Of a stretch of 64,000 bases of DNA, positions 10,056-19,351 are shown one piece after another; the stretch's first letter is position 1, and every line of letters begins with the position of its first letter. The notes beneath the pieces are model-generated. The model was not told the DNA's origin. It searched no databases and saw only the letters and a program-made list of their open reading frames with translations. Location of the stretch: assembly GCA_945952415.1 (NCBI GenBank), contig CAMFIF010000006.1, forward strand, positions 124,001-188,000, read 5' to 3'. Source of the stretch: an uncultured Rhizobium sp. GTDB taxonomy: Bacteria > Pseudomonadota > Alphaproteobacteria > Rhizobiales > Rhizobiaceae. The translations under genes and the position numbers were made by a program.

Positions 10056-10157
10056 GGTTGCTGCAATTCTTTAGGCCGAGGAAGCCGAGTTGAAGCGCAG
10101 AATGCCTCAGCGGCTTTCACGAGCTTGTGAGCTTGAAAACGAGACCAACATGCCATT

Positions 10158-10186
10158 ATATATTCTAAAGTTCGTAGATAATATAT
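10158..10186. promoter_or_regulatory. AT-rich inverted repeat before the transglutaminase-like gene
   Basis: ATATATT (10158-10164) and AATATAT (10180-10186) are exact reverse complements across 15 bases, just before the ATG at 10197. Layout and AT-richness resemble sites of Ros/MucR zinc-finger regulators of rhizobial polysaccharide genes, but this assignment is tentative. The 140-bp gap from 10056 holds nothing else recognisable. Confidence 0.3.
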
Positions 10187-10196
10187 TGGCAATAAT

Positions 10197-11138
10197 ATGT
10201 TTAATGCAAACCGGAATATTAGCCGGCGTGAACTCCTCATGGGTGTGTTTGGCCTATCGGCCTTTTCAGCGGTAGGAGGCGCGGGCCTTCTCTCTGCCTA
10301 TCATCGGTACCGGATTTACCGCGAAACGGGGGTAACTCCCTGGGATCCACCACCCTTGCCGCGATGGAGCAATCCACAGGACTTTGTACTGCGCGAGTAT
10401 CTCAAGCCGCAGCTTTCACTTATTGTCGATCACATCCACAAGACGGCGCCGCGGGACAAACTGACATGGTCAGCCGTTCGCGAATTTGTCGTGGACAATA
10501 CTCGCCATCCAAAAAATGCTTCTTCCCACTATTACGCGAAAATTACTTCGCAGAGGCGATGGGATATCGTCCTGCAGGATCTCTGGGCGCATGCAAATGA
10601 TAGCCGGCATACGGCGCCCGAGGTCCTTTGCTTTAACGCCACAGACCTCATGATACTTCTCTTGGCAGAACTGGGGCTTGAGGCACGGAGTGTCCGAGCG
10701 ATTGCGACCGCTCCTACGCTGTTCATCGGCAATTATCCGCGTTATCTCGATCATACATTTGGAGAAGTCTGGAATGGTCGCAAGTGGGTTGCCGTAGATC
10801 CCTTCTACAATGTGGAGTATCGGCTCGGGGACGGCAGTGCCGCCTCTGCGGATGACCTTTGTGCGATAAGCGACATCAACAAAGTCACACCGCACAATTC
10901 GTACAAGGTCGGTTGGAGGGAGACTGGCACCGCACCCCTTGCTGCTCAGGATTTCTTCGCTGCGATCGAACACCGGGACATGACCGGAGAAAGCGTCGTC
11001 GTTCTTAACAACAGACGCGCAGACTTCAATCGGCATTTCATGGTTGACGAGGGATCTGAGCCGACCCCTTTGCGGGACATTATCCGGCATTCAGTGGTCA
11101 ACAAGAAAAGCCCTACACTCATCGAACTCAGCGCCTGA
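10197..11138 (+). CDS. Tat-signal transglutaminase-like protein
   Basis: This 313-residue protein begins with a twin-arginine-type leader (ISRRELLMGVFGLSAFSAV), suggesting folded export to the periplasm or anchoring on its outer face. The body shows a transglutaminase/papain-like triad in the right order: Cys in EVLCFNATDLM (~145), His in YLDHTFGEVW (~183) and Asp in VAVDPFYN (~197). Proteins of this fold act as cysteine peptidases, amidases or transferases; the substrate here is not evident. No strong ribosome-binding site precedes the ATG, so the start is uncertain. It sits between the acyltransferase and the converging lpsL gene. Confidence 0.6.
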   Translation: MFNANRNISRRELLMGVFGLSAFSAVGGAGLLSAYHRYRIYRETGVTPWDPPPLPRWSNPQDFVLREYLKPQLSLIVDHIHKTAPRDKLTWSAVREFVVDNTRHPKNASSHYYAKITSQRRWDIVLQDLWAHANDSRHTAPEVLCFNATDLMILLLAELGLEARSVRAIATAPTLFIGNYPRYLDHTFGEVWNGRKWVAVDPFYNVEYRLGDGSAASADDLCAISDINKVTPHNSYKVGWRETGTAPLAAQDFFAAIEHRDMTGESVVVLNNRRADFNRHFMVDEGSEPTPLRDIIRHSVVNKKSPTLIELSA

Positions 11139-11222
11139 GAACATCTGTCCCCAGGCTTATAACAGCACTGCAGCGCTACCTGCGTCCAATCGCAGCACGC
11201 GAGGCGTGAAGCCCGCGTCTGG

Positions 11223-12245
11223 TCAAAATTTACCGTCAATCTCTGCCTTGGCATCTACATACCAGTCCACGAAGGCTTTGACGCCCTTTTGAAGACGGGT
11301 CTGGGGCACATAGCCCGTCAAAGCCTCCAGCAGGTCCGGGCTGGCAAAAGTGCGTGGGACATCTCCCTTTTGCATAGGCAGCATATGCCGAACAGCCTTC
11401 CTGCCCAAGGTCCGCTCAACGATATCGACAAAGTCGAGGAGATTTTCCGGCTGGCCTCCTCCTATGTTCACAATTCTGAAGGGAGCCTGATGCGAGAGGG
11501 TTTCGATTGCCGCATTTGCGATTCGATTGGCTTCCCCGGGAACAATCTTCGACAGACGAATGACGGATTCCACCAGATCGTCGATATAGGTGAAATCTCG
11601 GCTCATGTTGCCTTCGCCATAAATTTCAATGGGCTGGTTTTCCAACATTCGGTCAACGAACTTGAAAAGGGCCATATCAGGCCGGCCCCAGGGTCCATAA
11701 ACAGTGAAAAAGCGAAACACGGTCGTCGGTAGCTTATACAGATGAGCGTGGCTGTGCGCGATCAACTCCATGGATTTCTTCGTTGCCGCATAAATCGTCA
11801 AGGGCTCGTCGGCCCGATCCCTTTCCCGAAAGGGGACGGATGGATTAGCGCCATAAATGGATGAGGTGGAGGCCAGCATCAGATGCTGCACCTTATGTCT
11901 TTCAGCCAGTTCAATGACATTGAATGAGCCCGTGACATTCGAACTCAAATAGGCGTGGGGATTTTCCAGGCTGTAGCGCACCCCTGCCTGTGCGGCAAAG
12001 TGAATAAGCACATCCGGCTGGGAGGCGGCGATTTCCGCCTCCATCCTTTCTCGATCTTCCAGCATGGCGATGACAGATCGAAACCCGGGATGCTGTGCCA
12101 GGGCGGCGTGCCGCATATGCTTGAGTTTGACGTTGTAATAGGGCGTGATTCCATCGAATCCCGTGACTTCATGACCTTCCTGCAGGAGACGTCTTGCCAC
12201 ATGAAAACCGATGAAACCGGCCGTACCGGTAATGAAGTAGCGCAT
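11223..12245 (-). CDS. lpsL: UDP-glucuronate 4-epimerase
   Basis: This extended short-chain dehydrogenase/reductase (340 residues) has the NAD site GTAGFIGFH near the N-terminus, the [10 protein letters not shown] serine block and the YAATK catalytic YxxxK. The segment around [13 protein letters not shown] is typical of UDP-glucuronate 4-epimerases such as rhizobial LpsL. It would make UDP-galacturonate from the UDP-glucuronate supplied by the adjacent ugd gene. The frame is also open from a TTG at 12251 that overlaps the ugd stop; the ATG at 12245 gives the usual N-terminus. It is cotranscribed with ugd on the minus strand. Confidence 0.86.
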   Translation of the reverse strand: MRYFITGTAGFIGFHVARRLLQEGHEVTGFDGITPYYNVKLKHMRHAALAQHPGFRSVIAMLEDRERMEAEIAASQPDVLIHFAAQAGVRYSLENPHAYLSSNVTGSFNVIELAERHKVQHLMLASTSSIYGANPSVPFRERDRADEPLTIYAATKKSMELIAHSHAHLYKLPTTVFRFFTVYGPWGRPDMALFKFVDRMLENQPIEIYGEGNMSRDFTYIDDLVESVIRLSKIVPGEANRIANAAIETLSHQAPFRIVNIGGGQPENLLDFVDIVERTLGRKAVRHMLPMQKGDVPRTFASPDLLEALTGYVPQTRLQKGVKAFVDWYVDAKAEIDGKF

Positions 12246-12247
12246 CG

Positions 12248-13564
12248 TCAAAGCGTCGAGGTCCTCTTGCCGATCGGGTAGTGGGTAAAGCCATATTTGC
12301 GCATATCTTCCGGCTTGTAGATGTTGCGCAAATCGACAATCACCGGAGACTTCATAATCGTCTTCAGGCGGGGAAAATCAAGCGCCCGGAATTCGTCCCA
12401 TTCCGTTACTACGACTAGGCAATCGGCGTCATCGGCAATGTCATAGGCACCATGACCATAGGTGACTGGGCCGAGTAGGGCAGATGCCGCCTTCATTCCC
12501 TCCGGATCGAAAACGTGAACATCCGCACCCGCATCCAGCAAGGTTTGAATGATCGTGACCGCAGGTGCGTCTCGCATGTCATCCGTGTTCGGTTTGAATG
12601 TCAGACCCAGAATTGCGATCTTCCTGCCTCTCACATCGCCGGAGCAGGCCGCGATAATCTTCCGTCCCATGGCCCGTTTGCGCACGTCATTGATTGCCGC
12701 CGTGGTCTCGATCAGGCGCAAGGGGCTGTCATGGTCCTGTGCAGTCTTGATCAGAGCGAGTGTATCTTTTGGGAAGCATGATCCCCCGTAGCCGGGGCCG
12801 GCATGCAGAAATTTCTCCCCAATCCTCTTGTCCATGCCTATCCCCTTGGCGACCTTCTGCACGTCGGCGCCGACTTTCTCGCACAGGTCCGCCATCTCAT
12901 TGATGAAGGTTATCTTCATCGCCAGAAATGCATTGCCCGCATACTTGATGAGCTCCGATGTTCGCCGCTCGCAAAAATAGAGCGGCGCCTCGTTTAGATA
13001 AAGCGGCCTATAGACTTCGCGCATGATCTCCCGGGCTTGTTCGTCCTCAGATCCAATGACAATTCTGTCCGGCCTCTTGAAGTCTGAAATAGCGGCACCC
13101 TCCCGAAGGAATTCCGGGTTTGAAACGACGGCAATTTGCTTATCCGGGAATTCGTCGCGAAATATGCGTTCTATCTCGTCTCCCGTACCCACGGGGACCG
13201 TGGATTTTGTGACAACGACGGTGAAACCCGTAACTGCCGCAGCGATTTGCCGCGCAGCTGCATAAACATAGCTCAGATCCGCATGCCCGTCGCCCCGACG
13301 AGAAGGTGTGCCGACGGCAATAAAGACCACATTCGCATTCGCGACGGCGCTGGCCAAATCCAGGGAGAAATCGAGACGGCCTGCTTCCCGGTTATGAGCG
13401 ATCATCGTATCCAGCCCGGGCTCGAAGATAGGAATCTGTCCACGGTTGAGCGCATCAATCTTGTCCGGAGAACTGTCCACGCAGGTCACCCGGTGACCGA
13501 AATCCGCAAGGCAGGCGCCGGATACCAAGCCAACATACCCGGATCCAATCATGACAATATGCAT
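12248..13564 (-). CDS. ugd: UDP-glucose 6-dehydrogenase
   Basis: This 438-residue enzyme converts UDP-glucose to UDP-glucuronate with two NAD+. It shows the N-terminal [10 protein letters not shown] nucleotide fold, the catalytic cysteine in [11 protein letters not shown] (~residue 260) and a C-terminal UDP-binding domain. The frame extends five codons upstream to 13579, but the ATG at 13564 has CGGAG 8 bases before it and gives the normal [12 protein letters not shown] start. It is transcribed divergently from the glycosyltransferase block and supplies UDP-uronate precursors for the polysaccharide. Confidence 0.94.
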   Translation of the reverse strand: MHIVMIGSGYVGLVSGACLADFGHRVTCVDSSPDKIDALNRGQIPIFEPGLDTMIAHNREAGRLDFSLDLASAVANANVVFIAVGTPSRRGDGHADLSYVYAAARQIAAAVTGFTVVVTKSTVPVGTGDEIERIFRDEFPDKQIAVVSNPEFLREGAAISDFKRPDRIVIGSEDEQAREIMREVYRPLYLNEAPLYFCERRTSELIKYAGNAFLAMKITFINEMADLCEKVGADVQKVAKGIGMDKRIGEKFLHAGPGYGGSCFPKDTLALIKTAQDHDSPLRLIETTAAINDVRKRAMGRKIIAACSGDVRGRKIAILGLTFKPNTDDMRDAPAVTIIQTLLDAGADVHVFDPEGMKAASALLGPVTYGHGAYDIADDADCLVVVTEWDEFRALDFPRLKTIMKSPVIVDLRNIYKPEDMRKYGFTHYPIGKRTSTL

Positions 13565-13728
13565 TAGCAACTCCGACATTTCGAAATCATCGCCAAACTG
13601 GTCGACTTCCCGTAAAGATACGAATCCAATTGAAAAGAAAAGTCCCCTCCGGTTCGCCTCTCTGCCTCGATCCCCTCCGAATGCTGCTCCCCGGTGCCCC
13701 GGATAGGCCTTGGATTAATTCATATGCC

Positions 13729-13752
13729 GAATTCCACCATTAGGTGTAATTC
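13729..13752. promoter_or_regulatory. Palindrome in the divergent ugd / glycosyltransferase promoter region
   Basis: GAATTCCACC and GGTGTAATTC form a 10-base inverted repeat with one mismatch around ATTA. It lies in the ~420-bp intergenic region 13565-13985, which has no supportable gene and must carry the divergent promoters. The protein that would bind is unknown. Confidence 0.35.
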
Positions 13753-13985
13753 CCGACGCAATCCATGTTTGCCGACCAGAGAAAAGGCTGGGGATATCTT
13801 GTCATCTATTCGGAAATTCTTATGAAAAGCAACTCCCGATCGGCGCTCGGCACTTGAAAACCACCCGCGTGTCCGTTAGCAAGCTTACGCATCGCTGTTC
13901 GGGCCCGGAATTTTCAAAACAGCGCTCTATATTGTGATTTTTGTTATCCAGCAGCCCCTTGCAATAAAGGTGTCGATTTCGGCCT

Positions 13986-16958
13986 ATGACTTCTATGACA
14001 CGAGCCCCATTCGCTACAATTATCGTGCCGACCTATAATCAGGCGGCCTATCTTGGAGAAGCGCTCGACAGTCTTCTTCAGCAGAGTGACGCGGATTGGG
14101 AGGCTGTTGTCGTCAACGATGGATCGACCGACAATACGCGTGAAGTTGCCGAGGCCTATGCGAGCAAGGATTCGCGCATACGCTGTATTCATCAGGAGAA
14201 TGGCGGTGTCGCCGCAGCCTTGAATACGGGCCTCCGCCACGCACGAGGGGAGTGGATTCACTGGTTGAGTTCGGATGACCTGTTCCATCCGGAAAAGTTG
14301 CAAGTTAACCGGAAATGGATCGAAAAATACCCCGAAACGAGCTTTTTCTTCTCTTACTTCTGGTTGCTCAGACAGGCCACGGGTGAAAGAGAGAAGCGCG
14401 ATCTATGGGGCCCGCTGCCGGAAGCGGGGCATCAGCTCATTACACTCTTTTATCGTAACTACATCAGCGGGATCACAATTTGTGTGAGGCGCCAGGCATG
14501 GGAATCCATAGGGAATTTCGATCCGGGCCTTCGTTACGCGCAGGATTATGACCAGTGGCTGAGGCTTTTACATCGGTTCCCCGGTCGGTTCATTCCGGAA
14601 TGGACCGTGATTAGTCGCAACCACTCGGAACAGGGTTCGGAAACCTTCCCGGATGCCTGCTATTATGATACGGCTAAAGCAGCGATCCGGTTCATAAATG
14701 GAAAGAGCTTCGCTGAACTTGTTCCTCATGTGGATCTTTTGGATCAGCGCCAGGCAGAGGCGGCGGTCAAGGAAACGCTGAATGTGGCCTGCGAAGCCTC
14801 GTCCTTCCTTTACAGCCTCGGCGCTCATCCGGCCCTGGTTCTCCGATTGCTGGAATGGGTTTTCTCCGATCAATGCCGCCATGAGGTCCTCCGAGGGCTG
14901 GTGAAGTCGCGGATCGAGGAAATGTCGTTCGTTGAGGGGGACGATGATTGGGCGTGGATGTGGCGCATGCTGGCCGCTGCTGTCCAGGATGCACGGCCGG
15001 ACTTTCCCTTTTCGCCAGTCGATGTCAGTGCTCTCGCATTGCGGGAATGGCGCTCCAAACAGATCCTGTCCGATCCCAAGGAGGCGGCTCTTCGGCAGTA
15101 CCTTATACGCTTCGAGGGTATCGATCCGCTTGAAGCCCTGCCCAAGGCTGCCAGCAAGGCGAGATTGGCCTTTCTTGTCCGGGAGAGGGGCTTGGATGTC
15201 GACAAGATGTGTGCAGTGGCAGCGACCCTTGCCGGACAGGGATACAGGCCCATTCTGCTGCAAGAGGATCAGTCAGGCGAAACTTCGTTTCGATATGACC
15301 TCAATATCCCCCGAATTACCACACCCAGGCTAGATGCCAAGACTCTTCCCTGGCTCGGTGAGGTCGAACTCGCCGTCAGCGCCTTGGATGCAAAGGAAAT
15401 ATGGGTCAATGCGCTGTCGCAACTGGGTCTGGATCCTGAGGAAAGCGCGGATGATGTCAGGCAACACGTCAGCGACAAGCTTTTACCCTCCGGGAGGGAG
15501 CTCAGGCCGGTGATCTTCCTTGAACGAGTGTTATGGGGTGGTGGTGCAGAGAGAGTTGTTTTCGACCTTTCTGGCCATTTGGACCAGACCCGTTACGCGC
15601 CCATTGTGCTCACCATGTTTGAGGAACATACTATTTCTCCAAAATGGCCCGAGCATGTTCGCCGGATCAATATTCGACGCCCCTTAACCCTACCGCCCCC
15701 GGCGACGGCGGTCAGTGAGGCGGCACCGCAGCGTTTCGGTGGCGCGCGCCGCATCTTGAATCGTTTGAGAGCGCTCTATCGGAAAGTCCTGCCGGAGACC
15801 GTGAGAGCGCAACTGGCGGCGGGCGAAAACCTGCGACGGCTACGGCGTTCGATCGGGCGTCTAAGGAGGGCGAGATCGATCCTGCGGGAACGCTTGGCCG
15901 CGAAGCGTATACGACCGATGATTATCCCGCCGTCCGTGCTTTCGCGGGCGACGAGGCAGGCCGATACCGACTCCGTGGGTTTTGACTTCATAGGCTCGAT
16001 GAGCCATCACAATCCCTCTGCCGTTGCCCTTGCCGAGACCCTGCCCACCCTGGGAAGGAATGGGGTGGTAATGTCGGTTATGGAAGAGGCGGCCGTAGCG
16101 GCCTGGCTTGCGCAGTCGGAGCTTTCCTTCCCCTACATAGCAACGTTGCATACCCTCGAGAGCGCGTGCCTTAAGGACATGTATCCCGACAGAGGTCGCT
16201 ACAAGGCGGAAAAACGCCTATTAGCCCTGGCATGCAATGATGCGCAGGCCGTGACGATGCCAAGCCAGGGCTGTTGCGAGGATCTCGTAAAGAACTTCGC
16301 TATCGATCGGGGGAAAATCCGCAGGATCTGGAATCCCATCAACTGCTCGAACATAGCGCGCCTCTCAGCACGAACCATGCCCGAGGTGGAAGCTTGGAAA
16401 AAGGCCAATACCTGCTTTCGGATGGTAATTGTGGGTCGAATCGATCCGCAGAAAAACCATGATCTCTTGTTGCGTGCGTGCGCCCTCCTCAAGAGGCGGA
16501 ATCTGTCTTTCTCGCTGGCGATCGTGGGCGATGGCTGGTATCGATCCGCTATCGAGCAGTTGACGGCTGATCTCGGTATTGCTGAGCATGTGACCATTGC
16601 GGGAAACCAGGTAAACCCGTTCCCATGGATTGCCGCCAGCGACGCATTGGTGTTGAGCTCGCATTTTGAATCTTTTGCGCTTGTACTGGCCGAAGCCATG
16701 GCTTGCGGCACGCCCGTTGTTGCTGTCAATTGCCCGACGGGTCCAGCGGAAGTGACAGAAAACGGCCGGTATGGACTGCTTGTTGAGCCTGATGCAGAGG
16801 CCCTGGCAGTAGGTATCGAGAAGTTGATGTCCGACTCGGTTCTCCGCCATACGTTGAGCAAAACAGGGCGCAATCGAGCGGAAGTGTTTGACATCAAGAA
16901 CATTATACCCGATTGGGAAGCCTTGATCGATCAAGTTTGGGCGACAACGAATGGCTAA
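13986..16958 (+). CDS. Bifunctional glycosyltransferase, GT2 plus GT4 fusion
   Basis: This 990-residue protein carries two glycosyltransferases. Residues ~8-250 are a GT2 (GT-A fold) domain with ATIIVPTYNQAAYLGEAL, VNDGSTDNT and SSDDLFHPEK. Residues ~250-500 are a linker with no recognised motif. Residues ~505-985 are a GT4 (GT-B fold) domain with MVIVGRIDPQKNHDLLL, AIVGDGW and the Ex7E-type ESFALVLAEAMACGTPVV. A double-headed enzyme could add two consecutive sugars to the O-chain. There is no membrane helix, so it should act on lipid-linked acceptor at the cytoplasmic face. Donors are not predictable. It opens the plus-strand gene run and overlaps the next gene by 8 bp. Confidence 0.86.
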   Translation: MTSMTRAPFATIIVPTYNQAAYLGEALDSLLQQSDADWEAVVVNDGSTDNTREVAEAYASKDSRIRCIHQENGGVAAALNTGLRHARGEWIHWLSSDDLFHPEKLQVNRKWIEKYPETSFFFSYFWLLRQATGEREKRDLWGPLPEAGHQLITLFYRNYISGITICVRRQAWESIGNFDPGLRYAQDYDQWLRLLHRFPGRFIPEWTVISRNHSEQGSETFPDACYYDTAKAAIRFINGKSFAELVPHVDLLDQRQAEAAVKETLNVACEASSFLYSLGAHPALVLRLLEWVFSDQCRHEVLRGLVKSRIEEMSFVEGDDDWAWMWRMLAAAVQDARPDFPFSPVDVSALALREWRSKQILSDPKEAALRQYLIRFEGIDPLEALPKAASKARLAFLVRERGLDVDKMCAVAATLAGQGYRPILLQEDQSGETSFRYDLNIPRITTPRLDAKTLPWLGEVELAVSALDAKEIWVNALSQLGLDPEESADDVRQHVSDKLLPSGRELRPVIFLERVLWGGGAERVVFDLSGHLDQTRYAPIVLTMFEEHTISPKWPEHVRRINIRRPLTLPPPATAVSEAAPQRFGGARRILNRLRALYRKVLPETVRAQLAAGENLRRLRRSIGRLRRARSILRERLAAKRIRPMIIPPSVLSRATRQADTDSVGFDFIGSMSHHNPSAVALAETLPTLGRNGVVMSVMEEAAVAAWLAQSELSFPYIATLHTLESACLKDMYPDRGRYKAEKRLLALACNDAQAVTMPSQGCCEDLVKNFAIDRGKIRRIWNPINCSNIARLSARTMPEVEAWKKANTCFRMVIVGRIDPQKNHDLLLRACALLKRRNLSFSLAIVGDGWYRSAIEQLTADLGIAEHVTIAGNQVNPFPWIAASDALVLSSHFESFALVLAEAMACGTPVVAVNCPTGPAEVTENGRYGLLVEPDAEALAVGIEKLMSDSVLRHTLSKTGRNRAEVFDIKNIIPDWEALIDQVWATTNG

Positions 16959-17988
16959 GGTGGGGTCTTCCGTGTTTTCTAGAATTCGCAATAAGCTGAA
17001 ATCAGCCGCCCCTGTCCAGGGCGGATCCTCCAGCCTTTCCGCTTTTTCGACCGAGGAACTGGCCAAGGAAGTCGCACGCCGTATCGAGAAACTACCCGGC
17101 CATCCCTGCCACGACGTTTTCTATCAGCATGGCTTCCATCTGCTACACAAGCATTTCTACCTGCCGATACCCGATGATACCGATGGGCTCGATGCCTTCT
17201 GGGAATCCCAGTCTGCCATGGTTGGGGTCGACATGAACGAGCCGCTGGCGATCGAGGTCATGGAAACGATCTGTCCGGCATATATGCCAGAATTCCGTGA
17301 GCGTTTCCCGATCGATGGTCCGCTCAATCCGCCGGATTTCTACCTGATAAACGGCGGCTATATGGCCGTTGACGCTCATGTCTTCTATTCGTTCATCCGC
17401 CATTTCAAGCCCAAGCGCATCGTTGAAATCGGAAATGGCAACTCCACGCTTCTGGCGATCGCCGCTCTTGACAGGAACCAAGCCGAAACCGGCGTCCGTG
17501 GCAAGCTGACGTCGATAGACCCCTATCCCTGGCCCCTTTTCAAGGACGGATACAGGGGGCTTGATGATCTGATTGCCAAAAAGGTGCAGGACGTACCGGT
17601 GTCCTATTTCGAGGAACTGGAAAGCGGCGATATCCTTTTCATCGATTCCAGCCACGTCATCCGGAGCGGAAACGATGTCCATTACGAGTTTCTCGAAGTC
17701 CTCCCGCGCCTGAAGCCCGGTGTCCTCGTTCATGTCCACGACATCAGTCTTCCGCGGCCCTATCCCAAGGTCTACTACGAGAACCACCTTTACTGGAACG
17801 AACAGTACCTGCTCCAGGCTTTTCTGGCTTTCAACGGCCGGTTTGAAGTGGTCTGGCCGGGTAACCACATGATGATCAATTATCCGGAACGGATGTTGTC
17901 AGTCTTTCCGGAATTCAAGAGAATGCGGCAGGATTATCCCAAATCGGAGCCAACCGCCTTCTGGATGCGGGTCAAGGCCTCCAGCTGA
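16951..17988 (+). CDS. Class I SAM-dependent methyltransferase (Methyltransf_24-like)
   Basis: In this 345-residue protein, RIVEIGNGNSTLLAI (~residue 152) matches the glycine-rich SAM motif I and LTSIDPYPW the motif II acidic strand. GDILFIDSSHV and GVLVHVHDISLP correspond to later strands, with an acidic-histidine pair suggesting a metal-assisted O-methyltransferase. The N-terminal ~50 residues are basic and Ser-rich. It overlaps the upstream fused glycosyltransferase, suggesting coupled translation. It probably methylates a sugar of the growing glycan; the site cannot be predicted. Confidence 0.75.
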   Translation: MAKVGSSVFSRIRNKLKSAAPVQGGSSSLSAFSTEELAKEVARRIEKLPGHPCHDVFYQHGFHLLHKHFYLPIPDDTDGLDAFWESQSAMVGVDMNEPLAIEVMETICPAYMPEFRERFPIDGPLNPPDFYLINGGYMAVDAHVFYSFIRHFKPKRIVEIGNGNSTLLAIAALDRNQAETGVRGKLTSIDPYPWPLFKDGYRGLDDLIAKKVQDVPVSYFEELESGDILFIDSSHVIRSGNDVHYEFLEVLPRLKPGVLVHVHDISLPRPYPKVYYENHLYWNEQYLLQAFLAFNGRFEVVWPGNHMMINYPERMLSVFPEFKRMRQDYPKSEPTAFWMRVKASS

Positions 17989-17997
17989 GGTGCGCTT

Positions 17998-18975
17998 TTG
18001 AGAACTTGTCCTATATGCAAGAAGGGTGAACTGAAGCCCACCGGCCAGCAAGTTGTCATGCCTGGTGTTTTGCGGCGGTGGGAAGAGGTTATGGGGCATC
18101 CCTTCTCGCCTGATGTGTGGAAGGACTACGAGGCCGTCGGTGAAGAGCCTATACGTTTCCTTTCCTGCGACGAATGCGGATTCGGCCAGTTCGACCCGAT
18201 TCTACCGGGTACGGAAAACTTCTACCGCGATATCTCGGCCGTTGATTACTACAACAGTGAGAAGTGGGAATTCGGACGGGCAGCATCCGATATAAGGCAT
18301 GCGCGCGCGCGCCATATTCTTGATGTGGGTTCGGGGTCGGGAATTTTTCTGAAATATCTTCGGAATGAAATGCGGGATGCGCGCCTCGTGGGGTATGATC
18401 TCAACGAGGACCTGCAACAGGAACTGGCCAGGCAGGGGTTCGGTGTTCTTCCGGCGAACCCTGCCGATTTCGCCAAAGCCCTTGATGGGCAGCCATTGTT
18501 CGATGCCATCACCATGCTTCAGGTGTTGGAGCATGTGGCCGATCCCGTGGCATTTGTGCAATTTTTCCTGCCGCTTCTTCGTCCCGGTGGTCTCTTGATC
18601 GTGACCACGCCCAATTTCGGCGGGCCGATCAATCATTTTCCCGAAGCTCTAACGGAAGTACCGCCCCATCATACGACCCGTTGGACCGAAAATGCGTTCC
18701 GGCATCTGGTCTCGGGCCAGGATCTGGTCCTAAAGTCGGTTGCCCTGGAGCCCCTGCCTGATTATCTCTGGGACTCGTATTTGCCCGAAATCTGGGACAC
18801 GCCCATTTGGCCGGCGCGTCTCTTCGATCCCGTAGCGCGGGCCCGCGGGCTGGAAACGGTGGGTGAACGCGCGGGCCTGGCGGCCCGGGAGATGAAGCGC
18901 ATGGGCATTCGCTGGCTTGAAGGTGTTCCCGGACATACGATCTATGTATCCGCATTCAGGAAGGCGCAGGTCTGA
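17998..18975 (+). CDS. SAM-dependent methyltransferase with N-terminal zinc-ribbon-like motif
   Basis: This 325-residue protein starts at TTG (17998) preceded by GAGGTG. This start keeps CPIC at residues 4-7, which pairs with LSCDECGFGQ (~57-66) as a four-cysteine metal site. Such a module is common in polysaccharide-locus methyltransferases. The catalytic domain has ILDVGSGSGIFLKYL (~103), LVGYDLNE, ITMLQVLEHVADPVAF and a post-motif III strand GGLLIVTTPNF. It ends as TGATG with the next small gene. It is likely a sugar or glycan-terminus methyltransferase. Confidence 0.8.
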   Translation: MRTCPICKKGELKPTGQQVVMPGVLRRWEEVMGHPFSPDVWKDYEAVGEEPIRFLSCDECGFGQFDPILPGTENFYRDISAVDYYNSEKWEFGRAASDIRHARARHILDVGSGSGIFLKYLRNEMRDARLVGYDLNEDLQQELARQGFGVLPANPADFAKALDGQPLFDAITMLQVLEHVADPVAFVQFFLPLLRPGGLLIVTTPNFGGPINHFPEALTEVPPHHTTRWTENAFRHLVSGQDLVLKSVALEPLPDYLWDSYLPEIWDTPIWPARLFDPVARARGLETVGERAGLAAREMKRMGIRWLEGVPGHTIYVSAFRKAQV

Positions 18976-19334
18976 TGTCGATCCGATCTTTTAGAACCTT
19001 TCTGGAAACGGTGTGGGACAAGAACCCTTTCGGTCGGGTGAGGCGGATGGAAAAGCAGTTGTCCCTGATGAATGAAAAGGTCGATACTCTTTGTCAGCTG
19101 CTCCGCAATGTGCGCGACAACACGCAGGCACTTGCAGCCCGGCTGGAGGATCACCAGCTTCACAACGCCGGATTGCATGCCTCGTTGATGAACATGGTGA
19201 TCCGAAATGAAAATCTGGTGATTGCCATCAGCGAGGCCATCCGTTCACCGGATTATGTGTCTGGACAGGCAGAGCCGGACGACAGGGCCGCGAGCGAGAG
19301 AATTGCCCGTACCATCGGTGAGAAGGCCGAATAA
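18975..19334 (+). CDS. Small coiled-coil protein of unknown function
   Basis: This 119-residue hydrophilic protein has a basic N-terminus (FGRVRRMEKQLS) followed by heptad-like leucine spacing through residues ~25-65 (MNEKVDTLCQLLRNV) and a polar, acidic tail. It has no signal peptide or membrane helix. Its start overlaps the stop of the preceding methyltransferase (TGATG), so it is probably co-translated with it. I do not recognise a family; a scaffold or partner for the methyltransferase is only a suggestion. Confidence 0.6.
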   Translation: MSIRSFRTFLETVWDKNPFGRVRRMEKQLSLMNEKVDTLCQLLRNVRDNTQALAARLEDHQLHNAGLHASLMNMVIRNENLVIAISEAIRSPDYVSGQAEPDDRAASERIARTIGEKAE

Positions 19335-19351
19335 ACAGGATTAATTGTGCG

